From Micromonospora echinofusca (GTDB taxonomy: Bacteria; Actinomycetota; Actinomycetes; Mycobacteriales; Micromonosporaceae), in contig NZ_LT607733.1 in NCBI RefSeq assembly GCF_900091445.1, positions 6,599,001-6,663,000 on the forward strand: a stretch of DNA of 64,000 bases. The letters run 5' to 3'. The notes below the pieces were generated by a model. It was not told the DNA's origin. It saw only the letters and a list, made by a program, of their open reading frames with translations, and ran no database searches. This document shows positions 34,253 through 42,385 of the stretch, piece by piece (within the stretch, counting starts at the first letter, position 1; every line of letters begins with the position of its first letter). The position numbers and the translations under genes were made by a program.

Positions 34253-34269
34253 TCGCACAGAATGTGCGA
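34253..34269. promoter_or_regulatory. Inverted repeat in the flavohaemoglobin/CPBP intergenic region
   Basis: TCGCACA, GAA, TGTGCGA: a perfect 7+7 dyad about 68 bases upstream of the flavohaemoglobin start and 95 bases from the CPBP start. Likely operator; the regulator is not known. Confidence 0.45.
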
Positions 34270-34363
34270 TCGGCTCGTGAGGCTCGTTCGGGCGGTGCCG
34301 CCGCCCGGTGACGTCGGCGCGGTCGCCGGTCTCACCCCGAGAGGCGTCGGGCAGAGTGGTGCG

Positions 34364-35134
34364 GTGACCGTTGAGCTGCAACGCCCGGCGACGCGCCGGA
34401 TGCTCGGCACCGAGACGCTGCTCGTACTCGGCCTCTCGCTCGGCCAGTCCGCCGTCTACGCGACGGTGTCGATCATCGCGAAGCTGACCGCCGACGGGCC
34501 GCTGTCGAAGCAGACCGCCGCGCTCAACACCTCGGCGTCACCCCGGCAGTGGCTGGACCTGACGTACCAGCTGCTCGGGATCGTCTTCGCGCTGCTGCCG
34601 GTGCTGCTCGCCGTACACCTGCTGGCGCGGGACCCCGGCGACCCGGCGCGGACGCTCGGCCTGGACGCCCGGCGGCCCGGTCAGGACCTGGCCCGCGGCG
34701 CCGGCCTGGCCGCGCTCATCGGCCTGCCCGGCCTGGCGCTGTTCTGGGCGGCGGCCCAGCTCGGCGTCAACGCGACCCTGGTGCCGGCCGCGCTGCCCGA
34801 GCTCTGGTGGACGGTGCCGGTGCTGATCCTCGCCGCCGTGCAGAACTCGGTGCTGGAGGAGGTGATCGTCGTCGGCTACCTGGTCACCCGCCTGCGCCAA
34901 CTCCAGTGGCGGATCGGCGCGATCGTCGCGACGAGCGCGTTGCTGCGCGGTTCGTACCACCTCTACCAGGGCTTCGGCGCCTTCCTCGGCAACGTGGTGA
35001 TGGGCGTCGTGTTCAGCCTCTTCTACCTGCGTACCCGCCGGGTCATGCCGCTGGTCGTCGCGCACACGCTGCTCGACGTCGTCGCCTTCGTCGGCTACGC
35101 CATGCTGCCGCGGGAGTGGTTCGACTGGCTCTGA
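34364..35134 (+). CDS. CPBP-family intramembrane metalloprotease (CAAX protease/abortive-infection type)
   Basis: 256 residues, six to seven membrane helices. Motif 1 EExxxxGY is present as LEEVIVVGYLVTRL, motif 2 as LRGSYHLYQGFGAF (usually FxxxH) and motif 3 as VVAHTLLDVVAF. These enzymes process prenylated proteins or pheromone/bacteriocin peptides. GTG 34364 (VTVELQRP) is the best start; longer versions to 34229 include sequence lacking hydrophobic pattern. Partner substrate unknown. Confidence 0.85.
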   Translation: MTVELQRPATRRMLGTETLLVLGLSLGQSAVYATVSIIAKLTADGPLSKQTAALNTSASPRQWLDLTYQLLGIVFALLPVLLAVHLLARDPGDPARTLGLDARRPGQDLARGAGLAALIGLPGLALFWAAAQLGVNATLVPAALPELWWTVPVLILAAVQNSVLEEVIVVGYLVTRLRQLQWRIGAIVATSALLRGSYHLYQGFGAFLGNVVMGVVFSLFYLRTRRVMPLVVAHTLLDVVAFVGYAMLPREWFDWL

Positions 35135-35198
35135 CCCCTGCCAGCCCCTCCCCTCCCCGCCCCTCCGCCGGGTGCCGCCCTGCTCCGAATCTGCTTGT

Positions 35199-35248
35199 AG
35201 ATCTTGGCAGGAAAGTGCCCCTCCGGGGGCCGTTTCCTGCCAAGATCT
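35199..35248. repeat. Dispersed palindromic repeat, family 1, copy B
   Basis: Arms 35199-35221 and 35226-35248 pair except at two positions, around a short TCCG loop. The left arm is identical to copy A (1051-1073) at all but one base. It lies between two convergent genes, again downstream of coding sequences, and could terminate both. Confidence 0.8.
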
Positions 35249-35285
35249 CCGGCGATCCGCCTCTTCCCCGGGGAGGGGGGCTCGC

Positions 35286-36755
35286 TCAGGCGGGTGGGCG
35301 GCGGTGGTCAGCGGGTGCGGGTCGCCGGTAGGCGGTGATCGCGCGGGCGGCGAGCCGCTCGGCCGCCGCCGCGTCCCCGGCCGCCGCCACGAGCACCGCC
35401 GCGCCGGGCAGCAGCCGGGACGCCATCCGCAGCGCCAGCCAGCCGCCGGCCTGGGCGGCCAACGGCGCCGCCAGCCGCCACGCCGCCTCCGCCGCCCGGG
35501 GCCAGCCCGCCTCGTCGGGCGCGTCCGCCGCCCGGGCCGCCGCCAGCGCCGCCCGCGCGCTCTCCGCGTCCGGGTGCACGCGGGTCAGCACCAGCAGATC
35601 CACCGCCCGGTCCGGATGCGCCGGATCCCGGCCGTACGCCGCCGCGAGGTGCAGCACCAGGTTGGCCTGCGCCCACAGCACGGCCGCCAGCTCGGCCACC
35701 GGCGCGAAGAGCCCCGCCAGTGCGGCGGTCGCCCCGCCCGCCCCGGCCTGCCGGACGAACCGCCTGGTCGCGAGCCGCGCCAACCCGTCGGCACCCGCGT
35801 CGGGGTACGCCTCCCGGAGCCGCTGCGCCCAGTCGCGGGCGCGCGGCCCGACCGCCTCGACGGCGGCCAGGGCCAGCAACTCCGGCGCGAACCCGGGATG
35901 CTCCAGCATCCGCGCGGCAGCCAGCCGAAGGACAGTTTCCGGCGTACGCCCCAGCGGTGTCTCCGCCGCCGCGTCGCCGGTGTGCCGCTCGACCACCTGC
36001 GGGCGCGCGGCGGCGTCGGGCGTGGCGGCCGGGGCCTGGAGCGGGGCCTCGACAGCTGCCGGCGCCGGGGTCAGCGTCGCCGGGGTGGCCTTCTTCGCGG
36101 GCGTCGCCTTCCGGGCGGGCTCGGCGCTCGCGGCGGGTGTGGCCCTCCTCGCGGGTGTCGCCTTCTTCACGGGCGCGGCCTTCCGGGCGGCTGTGGTCTT
36201 CCGAGCGGCCGTGCCCTTCGTCGCAGCCGGGGGCGCCGCGCCCTCCGCCGTCGCCGGCTCTGCGCCTGCCGTCGCCTCGGCCTGGACTGCCGCGTCCCCC
36301 GCCCTCGTCGGTCGCGTCGGCGCGGTCTTCTTCGTGACCGCCCTCTTCCCGGGCACCTTGCGCGCGGGGGTGGCGTCACCGCCAGAGGTCTCCACGCCGG
36401 AGGTGGGCGGGCCCGCAGCGGTGGCGGATCCCGGCTGATCGCCGGCAGGGGCGGGCGCGCCGCCGCCGGTGTGCGCGATGTCACTTCCACGGGTCTCGCC
36501 CGCCTGGCCGGGCCGCTCCCGTGGCGCCTGTTCGGCCGCTCGGTCGGCCTGGCGGGGCAGCGGCGGATCGGCCGAGGGCGGTTGGAAGAGCACCGCGGGC
36601 GCCGGCTTCGCCCGCCGGGGGCGCTTCCCGGGGTCCTCCTGCCCGCCTGGCTCAGGCGGGGCGGCCGGCGGACTGAAGGTCGCCTTCGGGGAGCGGCGGC
36701 GTGCCCCCTCAGCAGGCTCTCGGCGGTTCGGCTCGCGCGGCGGCTGCTCCTGCAT
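35286..36755 (-). CDS. EcsC-like protein with long Ala/Lys/Pro-rich N-terminal region
   Basis: 489 residues. Residues 1-265 are low complexity: Pro/Arg-rich, then repeated KKxxPARRATPA/ARKxAPxKKATPA units resembling histone-H1-like tails. Residues about 270-480 are helical: MLEHPGFAPELLALAA, FAPVAELAAVLWAQANLVLHLAAAYG, DRAVDLLVL and a hydrophobic C-terminal hairpin, the arrangement of EcsC-family proteins. The combination suggests a membrane- or nucleoid-associated protein. No good ribosome binding site before ATG 36755. Domain naming is moderate confidence. Confidence 0.7.
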   Translation of the reverse strand: MQEQPPREPNRREPAEGARRRSPKATFSPPAAPPEPGGQEDPGKRPRRAKPAPAVLFQPPSADPPLPRQADRAAEQAPRERPGQAGETRGSDIAHTGGGAPAPAGDQPGSATAAGPPTSGVETSGGDATPARKVPGKRAVTKKTAPTRPTRAGDAAVQAEATAGAEPATAEGAAPPAATKGTAARKTTAARKAAPVKKATPARRATPAASAEPARKATPAKKATPATLTPAPAAVEAPLQAPAATPDAAARPQVVERHTGDAAAETPLGRTPETVLRLAAARMLEHPGFAPELLALAAVEAVGPRARDWAQRLREAYPDAGADGLARLATRRFVRQAGAGGATAALAGLFAPVAELAAVLWAQANLVLHLAAAYGRDPAHPDRAVDLLVLTRVHPDAESARAALAAARAADAPDEAGWPRAAEAAWRLAAPLAAQAGGWLALRMASRLLPGAAVLVAAAGDAAAAERLAARAITAYRRPAPADHRRPPA

Positions 36756-36877
36756 ATCGATGGAGCGTAGTCCTGATCACGCCCGTGCACAGCAGTGGAA
36801 GGCGAGGCCGGGGCGAGGGCCGGGGTCGCCGGAGGCGGCGCGGCGCAGAGGTGGAGGGCGCGTCGGGGGAAGTCGCT

Positions 36878-36907
36878 TTGCCCCCGATGGGTGGTGCCCT
36901 GTATTCT
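36878..36907 (+). promoter_or_regulatory. Candidate promoter of the tRNA pair
   Basis: TTGCCC (36878-36883) and TATTCT (36902-36907) are 18 bases apart and end 28 bases before tRNA-Ser(GCT), a sensible sigma-70-type arrangement. Confidence 0.45.
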
Positions 36908-36935
36908 CGGGCGCGGTGGTCTGCAGGGCCACCAG

Positions 36936-37026
36936 GGAGACTTCGCCTAGTCTGGTCTATGGCGCCGCACTGCTAATGCGGTTGGGGTCTTAAAGCCCCT
37001 CCCGGGTTCGAATCCCGGAGTCTCCG
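36936..37026 (+). tRNA. tRNA-Ser (anticodon GCT)
   Basis: Acceptor arms 36936-36942 and 37019-37025 pair, discriminator G at 37026. Anticodon GCT sits in CCGCACTGCTAATGCGG. Long variable arm (GGGGTCTTAAAGCCCC) typical of tRNA-Ser. Confidence 0.95.
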
Positions 37027-37062
37027 CGCGAAAGCCGGGTGTGTAGACTGGCCAAGCACCGA

Positions 37063-37135
37063 GCGCCCGTAGCTCAATGGATAGAGCATCTGACTACGGA
37101 TCAGAAGGTTAGGGGTTCGAGTCCCTTCGGGCGCA
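37063..37135 (+). tRNA. tRNA-Arg (anticodon ACG)
   Basis: Acceptor arms 37063-37069 and 37128-37134 pair, discriminator A. Anticodon stem-loop CTGACTACGGATCAG gives anticodon ACG (A34 normally becomes inosine). T-arm GGGGTTCGAGTCCC. It is 36 bases after tRNA-Ser(GCT), probably cotranscribed, and borders the accessory region. Confidence 0.95.
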
Positions 37136-37140
37136 CTTCA

Positions 37141-37186
37141 CGATCAAGGCCGTGACCAGCGGAAACGCCGGTCACGGCCTTGATCG
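37141..37186. terminator. Perfect 17-bp hairpin with GNRA tip after tRNA-Arg
   Basis: Arms 37141-37157 and 37170-37186 are exact complements. The 12-base loop itself closes as GCG-GAAA-CGC after an A/C mismatch, giving a GAAA tetraloop. It starts 6 bases after the tRNA, so it probably ends the tRNA transcript. Long perfect dyads at tRNA 3' ends are also found at element integration sites. Confidence 0.7.
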
Positions 37187-37189
37187 CTT

Positions 37190-37222
37190 CCAAGCCTTGG
37201 GACGGATCTTCCCAAGGCTTGG
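37190..37222. repeat. Second perfect inverted repeat downstream of tRNA-Arg
   Basis: 13-base arms 37190-37202 (CCAAGCCTTGGGA) and 37210-37222, 7-base loop, 3 bases after the previous hairpin. From 37223 to 37540 I see no gene; an antisense frame ending in GLEPLTF is the familiar false frame produced by tRNA complements. Confidence 0.65.
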
Positions 37223-37540
37223 AATCTGGTGCTCCGATGGTGCTCCGTTGTCGCTGTGCTGTTTTGGCGGGGTTTGGTGCTGGGGCGAACTGCGTCGCTA
37301 CGTGGTGATGGGCTGGTCCTGGACATGGCTGCCGGTGCATCCCTACGACTGCGACCGCATCGCCGGCACAATCCCCGACGCGCCGGCGGCCAGCAGCCCC
37401 ACTCTCGCTAAGCCCCGCTGAGGGATGGCCTGCGGCAAGTCGTCACATCTACGGTCTGTCCGAAGGGCCAGGTGGGCCCGGCAGTGGAGACGCCGGGACC
37501 CACCTGTGTGATCGTGCACCTGTGCGGCGCGGGTCAACAG

Positions 37541-37990
37541 TCAGTTGTTGTACGACGGCGGTCCGCCCCAGTTGTCGCTGCCTCCGTAGCGGACGCCCGC
37601 CCACCACTCCCAGGCGATGCCCAAGCAGTGGGACTGCTTAGTGTACGGACCGGAGACATCGAAGTAGTTGTAACACCGCTGCCGCAGCACGGTGTGGAAG
37701 TAGTCGTCGCACTGGCTGCGGAACTGGCCCCATGCCCCGCTGTAACAACGGTCGTGCTGTCGGCAGAGGTCGCCGACGGGCACCAGGGTGGAGCTAATCG
37801 CCGAGGACACCCGCCAGGTGTCCGAGTCGGGTCCGTAGTACCCGCCAAGGAATGCCGGCACGGAGCAGTAAAGGGCGGCTTGCGCTGGGTCCGGCGCGGG
37901 GTCGTATGCGGCCAGCGGCAGTCCGAACAATGCTGCCATTAGGATTGCCACGGTCCGGCGTATGGCCCGGCGGGTGCGTGTCGTCTTCAT
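37541..37990 (-). CDS. Secreted phospholipase A2-like protein
   Basis: 149 residues. Signal peptide 1-38 (RRTVAILMAALFGLPLAA). The mature part carries LCRQHDRCYSG, the C-x2-H-D-x-C active-site helix motif of phospholipase A2, plus additional cysteines (RCYNYF, SHCLG) for disulphides. It would hydrolyse glycerophospholipids outside the cell or act as a toxin. GAGAGGC precedes ATG 37990. It stands alone in an AT-richer pocket between tRNA-Arg and a transposase relic, consistent with acquisition. The glycine-rich Ca loop is not clearly seen. Confidence 0.8.
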   Translation of the reverse strand: MKTTRTRRAIRRTVAILMAALFGLPLAAYDPAPDPAQAALYCSVPAFLGGYYGPDSDTWRVSSAISSTLVPVGDLCRQHDRCYSGAWGQFRSQCDDYFHTVLRQRCYNYFDVSGPYTKQSHCLGIAWEWWAGVRYGGSDNWGGPPSYNN

Positions 37991-38210
37991 GGGATGCCTC
38001 TCGGTTCTCCAGATATCTGGACCTTGAAGCAGTCATGTTGGCATGTGACACCTCGAAACGGCCATGCGTGCCGATCAATATAGGGGTCCCCTGGTGATTG
38101 ATGGTGGTGCGTCCCAAAACGGGCATAGCGCCCGACCGGGTTGGTGGACACCTGCGGGACTACGGACAGCCTGTGCTCGGTGCCGGTGTTCACTCTGAGG
38201 ACGTCTTGGA

Positions 38211-38689
38211 TTGGCGCCGATCAGTACCGGCACGGCGAAGCACACGCACCGGGTCATCGACACCCTCGCGCCGCTGCTGGCCCTGGCACCGGTGCGTAAG
38301 CGGCCGGTCGAGCAGATCGCCATCGACGCCAGCACCCGCCTGGTCATCGCCGTCGGCGACCCGCAGCCCGGCACCCGCAACGACACCATCGTCTACCGCA
38401 CCTCGGGCATCGCCGAGAAGCTGGACGGGCGGCCGGTGATGGCCGACGGCGGCTACCGAGGCAACCCCGAGGTGATCATGCCGTACCGCAAGCCCGCCGA
38501 CGGCACCGACCTGCCAGCCTGGAAGGAAGCCCTCAACGTCGAACACCGCACCGTCCGAGCGGGGGTCGAACACGCCCTGGCCAGGATGAAGTGCTTCAAG
38601 AGCCTGCGCGACTAACGCCGCGTCGCCCACACATTGACGACGCCGCTTCCGGCATCGCCAACCTCCACAACATCATCCTCGCCGGCTGA
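38211..38689 (+). pseudogene. Decayed IS5-type DDE transposase, C-terminal relic
   Basis: The fragment keeps the second catalytic Asp (VMADGGYRGNPEV) and the final Glu (RAGVEHALARMKCF) of a DDE_Tnp_4/IS5-like transposase, but the N-terminal half with the first Asp is missing. A stop interrupts at 38612-38614 after SLRD; one frame further on the sequence continues as DDAASGIANLHNIILAG to TGA 38687-38689. So it is truncated and frameshifted. No terminal inverted repeats are seen around it. Confidence 0.8.
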
Positions 38690-38738
38690 CCGCCGACCCC
38701 GTCCCAGGCAACGCCCTCACCCGGTTACGAGACATTCC

Positions 38739-39737
38739 TCAGGAGGTTCGCACCGTCGGTGTCGGCAGCGGCACCTCGTGGCTGTTCGGGCTGCTCTTGC
38801 TGGCTTTGATGCCGGCGATGCAGGTGCAGCTCGCTCGCGTGCAGGTGACCGGGCCGACGGGGAAGATGAGATCGCGGTCGCGGATCGTGCCGAGCGGTTC
38901 GCCGACGCCGCACACGCTGCGCAGAACCTGGTCGAACTCCACGAACAGCGTCTCCTGGCCGATCGCGCACTCCCAGCCCAGCCAGTGGTTGTCCTCACCG
39001 AGGATCAGCTCGATCGGCGTGACCGGGGTCGCGGCGCCGTCGGCGGCAAGCCGCAGCATGTCGCCCTTCAGAAGGGTGCCACGCGGAAAGCGCACCGGAC
39101 GCTCGCCACCCATGTTGGCGTTCCAGAGGACCTGCGTGGCCTGCGGGTCGTAGCCGCCACTCATCCGTCGCCAGTGCTCCATCATCGGCTTGTAGTGCAC
39201 GGTGGCGGCCGGATGGCGGTTCCGCAGCTCGTCGCTGATCGCCAGACACTCGGCGAAGCGGTCGGGCACCATGACTACGTTCACTTGGGTGGGGATGACC
39301 GCTGAGAGCTGTGCGACGCGGTCAGAGAAGTGCTGGACGTCGGCCTGCTCGATGTGGAACGACAGCAGAGCCTCGTCGAGATGCGGCAGCGCCTCGGTCC
39401 ACCACGCCTCAGGCCGGCTGCCGTTGGAGAGAATCGCCACGGATGCGCCCATCGCGCGGGTCGCCGCAGCCAGCTCCATGAAGCGGCGGTAGCGCGACGG
39501 CTCGCCGCCGGAGAACAGGACGGTCACGTCCTTGCCGAGGGCGGTGTAGTGGCGGATCGCCCGGGAGCAGAAGTCGACCATGTCGTCGTACTCCGGCCAG
39601 CGGATGCGGCCGTCGTGGAGGATGTCCGGGCAGTACGAGCACTTGTAGTTGCAGATACTCGACATCACCCACTCGATGACGACGCGATCGCGGTCCTCGG
39701 CGTCCTGGGGCAGGAGAGCGACATAGTCCGGGTTCAC
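38739..39737 (-). CDS. Radical SAM enzyme A (CX3CX2C) of the biosynthetic operon
   Basis: 332 residues, last gene of a seven-gene operon. The [4Fe-4S]/SAM motif is ICNYKCSYCPDI with Cys29, Cys33 and Cys36; the GGE-type motif follows as LFSGGEPSRYRRF; SNGSRPEAW and SFHIEQADV match beta-strand positions of the TIM barrel. The C-terminus has a further cysteine group (VCGVGEP, CTRASCTCIAGIKASK) that could hold an auxiliary cluster. GTG 39737 is preceded by GGAG and overlaps the phosphoketolase stop. Reaction unknown; probably a carbon-centred rearrangement, epimerisation or C-C bond step. Confidence 0.88.
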   Translation of the reverse strand: MNPDYVALLPQDAEDRDRVVIEWVMSSICNYKCSYCPDILHDGRIRWPEYDDMVDFCSRAIRHYTALGKDVTVLFSGGEPSRYRRFMELAAATRAMGASVAILSNGSRPEAWWTEALPHLDEALLSFHIEQADVQHFSDRVAQLSAVIPTQVNVVMVPDRFAECLAISDELRNRHPAATVHYKPMMEHWRRMSGGYDPQATQVLWNANMGGERPVRFPRGTLLKGDMLRLAADGAATPVTPIELILGEDNHWLGWECAIGQETLFVEFDQVLRSVCGVGEPLGTIRDRDLIFPVGPVTCTRASCTCIAGIKASKSSPNSHEVPLPTPTVRTS

Positions 39738-41908
39738 GGTTCTCCGATCTGCTCTGTCGGCCTTGGCGCCGGGAGCGAGGTGTCACGGCGCTGCAGGAGC
39801 TGTTCGGCGGCCGCGGCCAGCGATCGCGCGTCAAGGCCACAATGCTCGAGGAGCGCTTGGCCCGAGATGTGGCGGCCGGGATCGACGTACCCGCGGACGA
39901 GGCACCGCTCGGAGAGGCCGGCCCGGTCGAAGAGCAGCGCGCGCACGGGGGTCGCGGTGGTGCTCGAGGCGACCACTACCGCGGATCTCTGTCCGAAGAT
40001 CCTGCGCTCGTCGGCCGGGGAGAACCGTCGGCGTGCCTCGGGTACGCCGAACGCCGCGAGGTCGTGGACGACGACCTGACGCACGACCCGGTGCGGATCG
40101 CCGGCGCGAAGCAGCGCCGCCGCGCGGCTGAGTTGCGGGTGCGCTACGTCGCCGATGCCCACCAGAACGATGTCGGGGTCGGCGTCCGGGTCGTCGCCGC
40201 TGAGGATCGAGTAGCCGGTCTCGATCTCCGTGGCGATCGTGTCGGCCGGCAATCGGGTGCCGGTCTCGTAGTACTTCCCGGCGACGATGACGTTCAGGCC
40301 TTCGGAGTCGTCCATGACGCGATCCAGCGTCGCTTCCAGGCGCAGGTCGTCGGCCGGCAGGTAGATGCTCGTCTTGGGAAACCCACAGTCGAGCACGGCC
40401 GTCAGGAAGGTCTGGTCCTGATGGGTGTAGGTGTTGTTCCAGCCGAGGCTGGTCAGCAGATAGTTGCAGCTCGCAACCGGCCGGCTGCCGGCGGCCAGGC
40501 GGCGATACTTGGCGTACTGCCGGACGAGAGACGTGTTGAGGACCGCGAACGCCTCGTACGAGATGAACAGGCCCGTCCGTCCTGTCTCGAGGTAGCCCTG
40601 CAACCACAGGTGGCACAGTTCCTCGTTGAGCACCTCGATGCTGCGGTCCGTCAGTACCGGATGCCGAGGATCCAGAGTGTTGGAGGTCAGCTCGTCGGGC
40701 GAGAAGACCCTCCAGGGCCGCCGTCGGCGGCCGAGGGACCGTAGGACCGCGGTGGCGAAGGCGCCGCCGTGCTCGCCGCCTCGTCCCGCCGGATCGGGCC
40801 GGACGTCCGGCGTCGGGTCTGCGGGCGCGGGCGGCCGGGTCGGCCGCAGCGCCCGCCGGATCGAGGTCGCCGGAGCCCCGTCCGGGTCGATCAAGGCCGC
40901 CGGCCGGTACCGCGTGAGCCAGGCTCCCAGCGCCGCGAGCTCTGCGGCGTTCTCCCGTGGTCGTTTCAACGGCGTCTTGTGCACCTGGGGCGTGCCCTGG
41001 ATCTGGCGGCCCTCGACCCGCTCCGGGCCGCCCAGTCCCTTGGGCATCGTCACCACGACGACGTGCCGGTCGGCGGCGGCGAGGTCACCAGTCGCGGCGA
41101 GGGCGGCGGCGAGCGTGTCCCGCAGGACCCCGACGTCTCTGCCGTCCACCAGGTGCGGGGTCCAGCCGAGCCCGGCGAAATATGCCCGCAGCCGACCCGC
41201 GCTCATCCTCCCGAGCAGCGAACGGTCGCCCATCCGCAGGCCGTTGACCAGGACCACGGGCAGGACGATGCCGTGGCCTGACGAACCGCCGCTGTGCATC
41301 GCATCGGCGCCCAGCCACGCGCTCGCCAGGATGCCGGTCTCACACTCGCCGTCTCCGATCAGGGGGACGACGAGCCGGCCGGGCGCGTCGAGAGCGGCCC
41401 CGCAGGAGAAGGCCAGCGAGCCGCCCAGCTGCCCGCCCATGTAGAGCTGGTGCGGCAGTTGCGGGCCGATTTCCGTGCCCAGGCCGTGCCGGCCGCGCGG
41501 GAACTCCCGGACGAGCCGCTCGAGCGCGTCCCGCGACCAGGCGAACCTGGGGTACCGGCGCCCCAGCTCCCCGCTGAGGTAGGACATCGCGAGCGCGCTG
41601 GGGCCGGCGTGCCCGGCACCGTGGACGATCATCACCTCGTCGCCGGAGAGTCGGTGGCGCAGCGGGGCGAGAGCGGCGAGGACCGCGTTGACCGGTGGGC
41701 CCACCCCCCAGTGTCCGGCTGGCGCCGGCTGGACGTCCGAGGCGCTCAACGGCCGCTCCAGCAGCACGTTGTCGTGAAGGTACAGCTGGGCCACGCAGAG
41801 GTAGTCGAGCGCGTCCTTGACCGCTTGGAGGTCGGCCGCGTCGGCGGTCGTCAGGTCGGCGATCCAGGCCGAGACCGCCGTACGGTGGTCGATCATCCCG
41901 GCGGTCAA
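39734..41908 (-). CDS. Phosphoketolase (XFP) homologue in a biosynthetic operon
   Basis: 724 residues (usual phosphoketolases are about 790-820). ThDP enzyme motifs follow XFP order: GHWGVGPPVN with His66, VHGAGHAGPSALAMSYLSG with His100, IGDGECETG (ThDP/Mg), RVFSPDELTSNTL, LFISYEAF (Glu), THQDQTF (His). XFP cleaves ketose phosphates with phosphate to acetyl phosphate plus an aldose phosphate. The segment usually reading DHNGFSHQDPG is shortened to NNTYTHQDQT, so the substrate may differ. TTG 41908 (GAGGAG before it) or ATG 41896. Overlaps both neighbours. Confidence 0.88.
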   Translation of the reverse strand: MTAGMIDHRTAVSAWIADLTTADAADLQAVKDALDYLCVAQLYLHDNVLLERPLSASDVQPAPAGHWGVGPPVNAVLAALAPLRHRLSGDEVMIVHGAGHAGPSALAMSYLSGELGRRYPRFAWSRDALERLVREFPRGRHGLGTEIGPQLPHQLYMGGQLGGSLAFSCGAALDAPGRLVVPLIGDGECETGILASAWLGADAMHSGGSSGHGIVLPVVLVNGLRMGDRSLLGRMSAGRLRAYFAGLGWTPHLVDGRDVGVLRDTLAAALAATGDLAAADRHVVVVTMPKGLGGPERVEGRQIQGTPQVHKTPLKRPRENAAELAALGAWLTRYRPAALIDPDGAPATSIRRALRPTRPPAPADPTPDVRPDPAGRGGEHGGAFATAVLRSLGRRRRPWRVFSPDELTSNTLDPRHPVLTDRSIEVLNEELCHLWLQGYLETGRTGLFISYEAFAVLNTSLVRQYAKYRRLAAGSRPVASCNYLLTSLGWNNTYTHQDQTFLTAVLDCGFPKTSIYLPADDLRLEATLDRVMDDSEGLNVIVAGKYYETGTRLPADTIATEIETGYSILSGDDPDADPDIVLVGIGDVAHPQLSRAAALLRAGDPHRVVRQVVVHDLAAFGVPEARRRFSPADERRIFGQRSAVVVASSTTATPVRALLFDRAGLSERCLVRGYVDPGRHISGQALLEHCGLDARSLAAAAEQLLQRRDTSLPAPRPTEQIGEP

Positions 41909-42378
41909 GTCTGCTCCTCGGGCACCGGCCGCAGGGAGGCGAGCACGTGTCGTTTCCGCGCCTGCCTGATCTGCGGCGTGGAGGCCTCGCGGAGCATCGT
42001 GATGATGAGCGCGAGTTCGTGATCCGGCACGCCGCCCAGGTCGAGCGCGGCGTCGTGGGCCTCCTCGACCAGGTCTCGCGGCAGATGGAGGTCACCGCGG
42101 GCCGCGAGCGGACTCAGCCGTACGGGCACGACCGTGTCCAGGGCGATCGAGGCGACCACGCGGTCGAGCAGGATCGCCCGGCCGTCCGAGCTGATCACCA
42201 CCCGGGTCTGCGGCGGCCGCCCGTCCAGCTCCGTGCGGTAGCGGACACCGCGGGAGCGGCCCACCGGGGCGCTGAAGGGAAGCACCAGCACAAGCCGTCC
42301 GCGGACATCGGACACGCGTCCCTCGGTCACGATCGCCTGTCCCGGGTCGCTGGGCAGCACGGGGTATGACGGTGTCAT
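41905..42378 (-). CDS. Small protein of unknown function in the operon
   Basis: 157 residues. N-terminal half beta-rich (VSDVRGRLVLVLPFS, TRVVISSDGRAILLD), C-terminal half helical (LPRDLVEEAHDAALDL, DHELALIITMLREA, RKRHVLASLRPV). I do not recognise it; the helical part faintly recalls YdeI/OmpD-associated C-termini. ATG 42378 after GATGAGG is chosen; ATG 42393 overlapping the GGDEF gene is possible. Its TGA overlaps the phosphoketolase start (TTGA). Strict placement between catalytic genes suggests a needed role. Confidence 0.72.
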   Translation of the reverse strand: MTPSYPVLPSDPGQAIVTEGRVSDVRGRLVLVLPFSAPVGRSRGVRYRTELDGRPPQTRVVISSDGRAILLDRVVASIALDTVVPVRLSPLAARGDLHLPRDLVEEAHDAALDLGGVPDHELALIITMLREASTPQIRQARKRHVLASLRPVPEEQT

Positions 42379-42385
42379 CGGAGCC

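Noticed and set aside
37063..37135. Duplicated att site derived from tRNA-Arg
   Set aside because: I searched by eye for a second copy of the tRNA 3' end between 37 and 64 kb and found none; no integrase gene is present.
37101..37340. Minus-strand frame ending GLEPLTF over tRNA-Arg
   Set aside because: Classic false frame from the complement of a tRNA 3' half.
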